Assembly (NCBI RefSeq): GCF_000714715.1 | Contig: NZ_JMFO01000002.1 | Coordinates: 91,271 to 155,270, forward strand | Length of the DNA: 64,000 nucleotides | Direction: 5' to 3' | Source of the DNA: Candidatus Magnetobacterium casense | GTDB lineage: Bacteria; Nitrospirota; Thermodesulfovibrionia; Thermodesulfovibrionales; Magnetobacteriaceae | Shown here: piece by piece, positions 59,606-64,000 of the stretch | Numbering within the stretch: position 1 is the first letter of the stretch | Layout: each line of letters opens with the position of its first letter | Translations under genes and position numbers: made by a program | Notes under the pieces: model-generated | The model's database searches: none | Told to the model about the DNA's origin: nothing | What the model saw: the letters and a program-made list of their open reading frames with translations, nothing else

Positions 59606-61348
59606 CTACTTGCGCTTAAACATCTTCCTGAGGTCGTCGTGGGAGAGATACACCTGCGTTGGACGACCGTGGGGGCAATGATGTGGGTCGTTTGTTGACA
59701 CCAACTGCCTAAAAAGCGCATTTAACTCCTCCGATGACAACACAACCCGCCCGCGCACTGCACTATGACAGGCAATGCGCTTTGCCATGACGTCCTTGAT
59801 GTCATCCGTGGGACTGACAGCGCTTGTATCAATCATGCTGGAGGCTATATCCGATAACACGGCAGAGATATCAACACCCTTGAGTTCAGCCGGCACCCCC
59901 CTGATTATAAACGTATCGGCACCAAACTCCTCGATCTCAATGCCCATCTGTCGCACCTTGTCCATGTTCAGACGCAACAGCGAAAACTCCTTCAATGGCA
60001 GCTTCAACTGGATCGGAAACAGCAAACGGTTAGTCACAAGTCCCACGCCATCCCTGAGCCGCTCATACATCACCCGTTCGTGTGCTGCGTGGTGGTCGGC
60101 GATGACCAAACGGTCCCTGTCGGCATATGCCACAAAGACGTCCCCAAGGTAGAGGTAGTCCCTGGAGGGTGTGTATGGCAGGGGGGCGGATTCTCTGACC
60201 ACGCACTCGGGGGACTGTTCCTTTGGTTTATACTTGAACGGCCCTGCCTCAACGGTTGCGGGAGTTGGCTTTGACGACGGTATTGACGGCGATGACGACA
60301 GCGGGGTAGACGCAGATTGAGCTTGGGACTGGGCAGGATTAGCCCTGTGGTCGTTGCCTTGCCTGATGGCCCCCTTTACGCCGGTTATCACCTGCTGGTA
60401 TATGTAGTCCTTGTGTAGAAAGCGTATCTCCTGCTTTGTGGGATGTACGTTGCAATCGACCGTGGCGGGGTCTGACTCTATGTAGAGGAAAAACACGGGA
60501 TGCGCACCCTCACGCAGGATGTCCTTAAACCCCTGATACACCGCATGTCTTATGACGTTGTCTCTGATGCAGCGATTGTTGACAAAGATGTACTGGTGTG
60601 AGCGTGACTTTCTGGCACTTTCGGCCCTTGAGACAAACCCTCGGATGCTCAAACCATCCCCGCTGACCTCAAAGGGGAGCAGCGCCCGCAGAAAGTCGCT
60701 TCCGTAGAGCATGGCAATCCGCTCGTCTATGCCCGATGCAGCAGGCAGACTCAGCGCCTCCTTTTCGTCGATGTACAGGGAAAGGCGTCTCTGTGGATTT
60801 ATAAGCGCCACCTGCGTGACGGTCTCCGTGATGTGGTACAATTCAGTAGACGTGCCCTTGAGAAATCTCTTTCGCACGGGGGTGTTGTAGAAGAGGTCTC
60901 TGACCTCAATGGTAGTTCCCGATGTGACCTTGTCCCTAACGTCCTTGACTACGCCGCCGTGAACCTCTATAAACGTCCCCTCCGAGGGCACGGACGGACT
61001 GTTCAGCGCCGTTGATATGGTCAACTTGGAGACGGCGGCAATTGAGGAGAGCGCCTCGCCCCTGAAACCCATCGTGGTGATGTTAAACAGGTCTTCGGCC
61101 TCCTTGATCTTGCTTGTGGCGTGTCTTTGTATGCACCTGATGGCGTCTTCTCTGTCCATCCCGCAGCCGTTGTCGCAGACCCGTATCAGACGCTTGCCGC
61201 CCAGGAGTATGTCCACCCTTATATCCGTGCTGGCGGCATCGAGGGCGTTGTCCACCAGCTCCTTGACCACCGACGCCGGACGCTCTATCACCTCGCCGGC
61301 CGCTATCTGGTTGATCAGGTCATCCCTGAGTATCTCAATTATAGCCAT
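59606..61348 (-). CDS. mutL: DNA mismatch repair protein MutL
   Basis: 580 residues. GHKL ATPase N-terminus: IAAGEVIERPASVVKELVDN, DNGCGM, ATSKI, TMGFRGEALSSI, GT-type lid and NTPVRKRFLK. A Pro/Ser-rich linker (~345-390) precedes the C-terminal dimerisation domain, which keeps the endonuclease motifs: DHHAAHERVMYE (Gln to His variant of DQHA(X)2E(X)4E), ACHSAVRG, and CPHGRPT. Therefore it should be a nicking MutL, as in bacteria without MutH. It couples MutS recognition to strand removal in the cytoplasm. A family A/C repeat (61365-61518) lies just upstream. The ribosome site is weak (AAGG). Confidence 0.95.
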   Translation of the reverse strand: MAIIEILRDDLINQIAAGEVIERPASVVKELVDNALDAASTDIRVDILLGGKRLIRVCDNGCGMDREDAIRCIQRHATSKIKEAEDLFNITTMGFRGEALSSIAAVSKLTISTALNSPSVPSEGTFIEVHGGVVKDVRDKVTSGTTIEVRDLFYNTPVRKRFLKGTSTELYHITETVTQVALINPQRRLSLYIDEKEALSLPAASGIDERIAMLYGSDFLRALLPFEVSGDGLSIRGFVSRAESARKSRSHQYIFVNNRCIRDNVIRHAVYQGFKDILREGAHPVFFLYIESDPATVDCNVHPTKQEIRFLHKDYIYQQVITGVKGAIRQGNDHRANPAQSQAQSASTPLSSSPSIPSSKPTPATVEAGPFKYKPKEQSPECVVRESAPLPYTPSRDYLYLGDVFVAYADRDRLVIADHHAAHERVMYERLRDGVGLVTNRLLFPIQLKLPLKEFSLLRLNMDKVRQMGIEIEEFGADTFIIRGVPAELKGVDISAVLSDIASSMIDTSAVSPTDDIKDVMAKRIACHSAVRGRVVLSSEELNALFRQLVSTNDPHHCPHGRPTQVYLSHDDLRKMFKRK

Positions 61349-61364
61349 TAATTAACCTTATCCC

Positions 61365-61518
61365 GTATCTTCTTTATATTTCATGGTAACATTCTAAGAC
61401 AAGAAAGGGGCGGCTCCGCCCCCTTCAGAACCCCCCGCAAGGGGGCCAGCCCCCTTGACCCCTTCCCGCGCAAGTTAAGATTCTGAGTTATGCTTACCAT
61501 GCTTTTTTAAGAGGATAC
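61365..61518. repeat. Family A repeat with a family C repeat nested inside (copies A4/C9)
   Basis: Left end GTATCTTCTTTATATTTCAT, then a family C copy (about 61400-61475: GGGGCGGCTCCGCCCCC, CCCCCCGCAAGGGGGCC, CCCTTGACCCC). Then the right end CTTACCATGCTTTTTTAAGA...GGATAC. The C-to-right-end junction (GATTCTGAGTTATGCTTACC) is identical to that at 31109-31118, so this composite has spread as a unit. Its right end encodes the last codons of the GGDEF/EAL gene. Confidence 0.8.
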
Positions 61519-63250
61519 CTTCCCTCTCAAACACCACAAAATCTTCGGCACCGAGAGGCTTGCTAAACAAATAACCTTGCGCCTCGTCACAGTCTAGTGA
61601 CTTGAGCAATTCCAACTGCTCTTGCATCTCAACTCCTTCTGCTACTACGGGTTTTTTCAGATTGTGTGCCATATCTATTATGGTCTTTACTATTACCAGT
61701 GCGTCTTGATTATGTGTTACATCCGTGATAAAAGACTTATCCAGTTTTATCTTATTGAAGGGCAGACGCTTCAAATAAATCAAAGACGAGTAACCTGCAC
61801 CAAATTCATCCAGTGACACCTTGATCCCTGCGTTACTAAGCTGGGTTAAAACCTTTGTGGTCTGCTCTATGTTCTGGTTGACAATACACTCGGTTATCTC
61901 AATTTCGAGAAACGCAGGGTCCATTTGTCTCTCCAACAACAGATGAATGACAGTATCAACAAAGTCATTTCGCTGGAAGTTGTTACATGTGACATTGACG
62001 GCTATGTTTAGCAAAGGTACGTCTTTTTCATGCCACAAGGTATTCTGCTCAATCGCCGTCCTTATTGCCCATCGGTCTATATCTATACCCAGCCCTGCCT
62101 CCTCTGCCAGGGAGATAAATCTGTCAGGGTATATCATGCCAAATACCGGATGGTTCCAACGTATTAATGCCTCTACTGCCGTTGTCTTGCCGGTTCTAAG
62201 GTCTATCATGGGTTGATAGTACAGTACAAATTGGTTGTTTGCTATGGCATAGTTTATATCTTCTTCCAGTGAATCTCTCTCCCTTAGATTTTCACCCATG
62301 TTGTCTTCATAAAATAAAAAATTGCTGCCTAAAGACGTCTTTGCGTTATACATGGCAGTATCGGCTTTTTTTAGAAGCAACATGCTATCACTGCCATCTC
62401 TTGGATATACGCTTATGCCGATACTGGCATTGACTAATAACGTTTTTCCCTTATATTCCATAGGCCTGTCTATCTCGTCAATTATCCTGTTGCACAGCTC
62501 CGTCAGCTCATCCAGCTTATTGAAGCCTCTGACCACTATAGCAAACTCATCCCCTCCTAATCTGGCTATTGTGTCTACATCTCTTACGGAGCGTTTAAGC
62601 CTGTCAGTGGCTTTTTTTAACACGACATCACCTGCATCATGTCCGTGTTTATCGTTGATGGCCTTGAATTTATCAAGGTCTATGTACAAAACAGCCGTCT
62701 TGTCCTTATAACGCTTTGATTGACTTATGCTTTGGGTTAATCTGTCAAACAATAGCGTCCTGTTTGGTATCCCTGTCAGCGCATCGTAGTTTGCCATATA
62801 TTCGAGCTTCTCATCAGTCATCCTGCGTTCAATTATAGCCGCCAATGTATCTGCAAGCATCAACAATAATTGCTCCTCTGTCTTGCTCTTCTTATGCCCA
62901 ACGTCAACATATACATTGATGACACCTACCACCCTGTCTTCCATTATAACCGGTGCACAATAATGACCATGATCCGGCATACCTTCATAGCAGATCACGT
63001 GTTCACTGTCAAAACGATCCTTATATATCAGTCTCTTTTTTAATACCGCTAACCCACACAGGCACTTTCCTGTCTGAATTTCCTTACATGGCTCTAATAG
63101 CGCAGTAGGAAAGTTTTTTATTGCTACCATCTTTAATATACTTGTCGTATCATCATACAGAAATATGCAACCAATAGGTTTTATAGCAAATGAGGGAAAT
63201 GAAAACAGGACATCCAGCACTAAGTAACTGTCCATAATTAACTTGAACAA
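61475..63250 (-). CDS. GAF-GGDEF-EAL cyclic-di-GMP protein, 5' end truncated by IS, repeat-derived 3' end
   Basis: 591 residues from TTG 63250, or 586 from ATG 63235. Domains: GAF (~5-140); GGDEF with an intact active motif RLGGDEFA (232-236); EAL with E360-A-L362, NVTCNNF, EITE, KLDKSF and AEGVE. The usual DDFGTG is D481-E-F-G-A-G, where a metal-binding Asp is Glu, so phosphodiesterase activity may be altered. The protein makes and/or breaks c-di-GMP. The transposase stop lies inside its first codons, so the original N-terminus was probably removed by the insertion. The last ~14 residues (ILLKKHGKHNSES) are encoded by a family A repeat end. Confidence 0.85.
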   Translation of the reverse strand: MFKLIMDSYLVLDVLFSFPSFAIKPIGCIFLYDDTTSILKMVAIKNFPTALLEPCKEIQTGKCLCGLAVLKKRLIYKDRFDSEHVICYEGMPDHGHYCAPVIMEDRVVGVINVYVDVGHKKSKTEEQLLLMLADTLAAIIERRMTDEKLEYMANYDALTGIPNRTLLFDRLTQSISQSKRYKDKTAVLYIDLDKFKAINDKHGHDAGDVVLKKATDRLKRSVRDVDTIARLGGDEFAIVVRGFNKLDELTELCNRIIDEIDRPMEYKGKTLLVNASIGISVYPRDGSDSMLLLKKADTAMYNAKTSLGSNFLFYEDNMGENLRERDSLEEDINYAIANNQFVLYYQPMIDLRTGKTTAVEALIRWNHPVFGMIYPDRFISLAEEAGLGIDIDRWAIRTAIEQNTLWHEKDVPLLNIAVNVTCNNFQRNDFVDTVIHLLLERQMDPAFLEIEITECIVNQNIEQTTKVLTQLSNAGIKVSLDEFGAGYSSLIYLKRLPFNKIKLDKSFITDVTHNQDALVIVKTIIDMAHNLKKPVVAEGVEMQEQLELLKSLDCDEAQGYLFSKPLGAEDFVVFEREGILLKKHGKHNSES

Positions 63251-64000
63251 TTAGGTGCTATAGTATAATTCCATTCACCATGAAATGAAGCCTTAGTTAA
63301 ATTAACTTTGTCAAATTCTTCATCAGACACCTTAATTCCCTTTGAGTAAGCAGTTGTATCCAGTTCTGCCTTGATCTTTAAACCCTTATTTGTTGTGGTG
63401 CTACCTATTAGATTTACGATTATCTCATGGCTTGTCAAAGGCTTACCACGCCAGTTCATGCTTATATGGCAGAACATTCTATGTTCTATTTTATTCCATT
63501 TGCTGGTTCCCGGTGGAAAGTGACAAACCGATATGTTTAAACCTGTTTCGTTTGCAAAACGTTGGAGTGCAACCTTCCACAAACGGACACGATAGCCATT
63601 ACTGCCCCCGCAATCAGCAGTAATGAGAAGTGTTTTAGCATTGGGATAATGTTCACACCCCATTTTACGCCACCAGCGGCGGATACTTTCCACTGCAAAC
63701 TCCGAAGTATCGTTATCTGTACCAACACTTACCCAGCCTATATTTGCGCCTTGATCGTATACCCCATAGGGATTGACCTTACCAAGTTCCTTGTCGGCAA
63801 AGTCATGATCCCGTACCACATCGGGTTGTCCCATCGGTTGCCATTCACGTCCCGCATTTTTAAAATCACCTACAAGTTCCTTCTTTTTGGTGTCCACAGA
63901 TATTACTGGTTCTTGACGCTGTTGGAAATCAACCACTTGCTCGTTTATGTATCTAAACTGAGCATCGCGGTCGGGATGGTCTGAACCCTCACGTATCTTC
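63238..64000 (-). mobile_element. ISAzo13-type transposase, 5' partial
   Basis: The reading frame is open to the right edge of the window, so the start is outside; 253 residues are visible. Matches to the ISAzo13 group: EGSDHPDRDAQFRYI, PVISVDTKKKELVGDFKNAG (first Asp), LLITADCGGSNGYR (second Asp), and CHFPPGTSKWNKIEHRMF (Glu). The DDE set is complete and no stop interrupts the visible part, so the element may be active. The left inverted repeat should lie near 63235 but I could not define it. Its insertion removed the 5' end of the GGDEF/EAL gene. Confidence 0.85.

Noticed and set aside
1..64000. tRNA, rRNA or other standard RNA genes
   Set aside because: I looked for T-loop motifs and rRNA-like stretches in the gaps and saw none that I could support. 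A covariance search could still find a small RNA.

Overview
The window looks like a Gram-negative, motile, environmental bacterium with moderate GC. The evidence is signal peptides with lipoboxes, an Mla-type ATPase, FlgO-like proteins, a methyl-accepting chemotaxis protein and a GGDEF/EAL protein. Large secreted BACON, NHL and FG-GAP proteins, KaiC-like and MoxR ATPases, and very many small intergenic repeats would suit a Nitrospirota or deltaproteobacterial-type genome. No rRNA, tRNA or phylogenetic marker in the window settles this, so taxonomy is inference only.

Layout. 1-2.9 kb: the 3' part of clpA overlapping aat (N-degron pathway; aat carries a one-base frameshift). 3-7.2 kb: a ten-BACON-domain secreted protein. 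7.6-11 kb: an NIT-sensor chemoreceptor convergent with a KaiC-like ATPase. 11.1-14.1 kb: tyrS, then an operon of a small lipoprotein and two FlgO-like envelope proteins. 14.2-20.5 kb: a DNA methyltransferase, two secreted or surface proteins, a coiled-coil membrane protein and a DpnII-type restriction enzyme. 20.5-22.1 kb: a leftward membrane-protein operon with an overlooked 36-residue ORF. 22.3-25.3 kb: an lsrF-like gene coupled to a bifunctional aldolase/dehydrogenase. 25.4-29 kb: transposase debris, an Rpn-type nuclease and a DinG-like helicase. 29.1-32.4 kb: MgtC, a phosphoribosyltransferase cut off by a repeat, and a coiled-coil PD-(D/E)XK protein. 32.9-38 kb: a giant NHL/C-type-lectin/LCAT-like/PKD/FG-GAP protein with a one-base frameshift. 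38.3-45.7 kb: two methyltransferases, a CNNM transporter, an M16 protease pair, panC and an mlaF-like ATPase.

45.8-52.6 kb is the most interesting part: a leftward defence-like island. It holds an RloA/RloB (AbiL-type) pair behind a near-consensus, apparently leaderless promoter. Upstream of that pair is a tight three-gene cassette encoding a membrane-anchored endonuclease/exonuclease/phosphatase protein, a Fic protein and a two-HKD phospholipase-D-like protein. I do not recognise this cassette as a described system. 52.8-56 kb: a DsbC-like protein with a CxxCH motif, MoxR, and an orphan ABC ATPase. 56.1-59.1 kb: a duplicated toxin-antitoxin segment with a chimeric ParE-like toxin, a 16-bp tandem repeat and a coiled-coil nuclease paralogue. 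59.3-64 kb: a DUF1566 fragment, mutL, a GAF-GGDEF-EAL protein truncated at its 5' end, and an ISAzo13-type transposase running off the window.

Two features recur. First, several families of short palindromic or MITE-like repeats insert next to genes and supply their terminal codons or stop codons. Second, many genes have a sigma70-like -10 box only 5-11 nt before the start codon, which predicts leaderless mRNAs.
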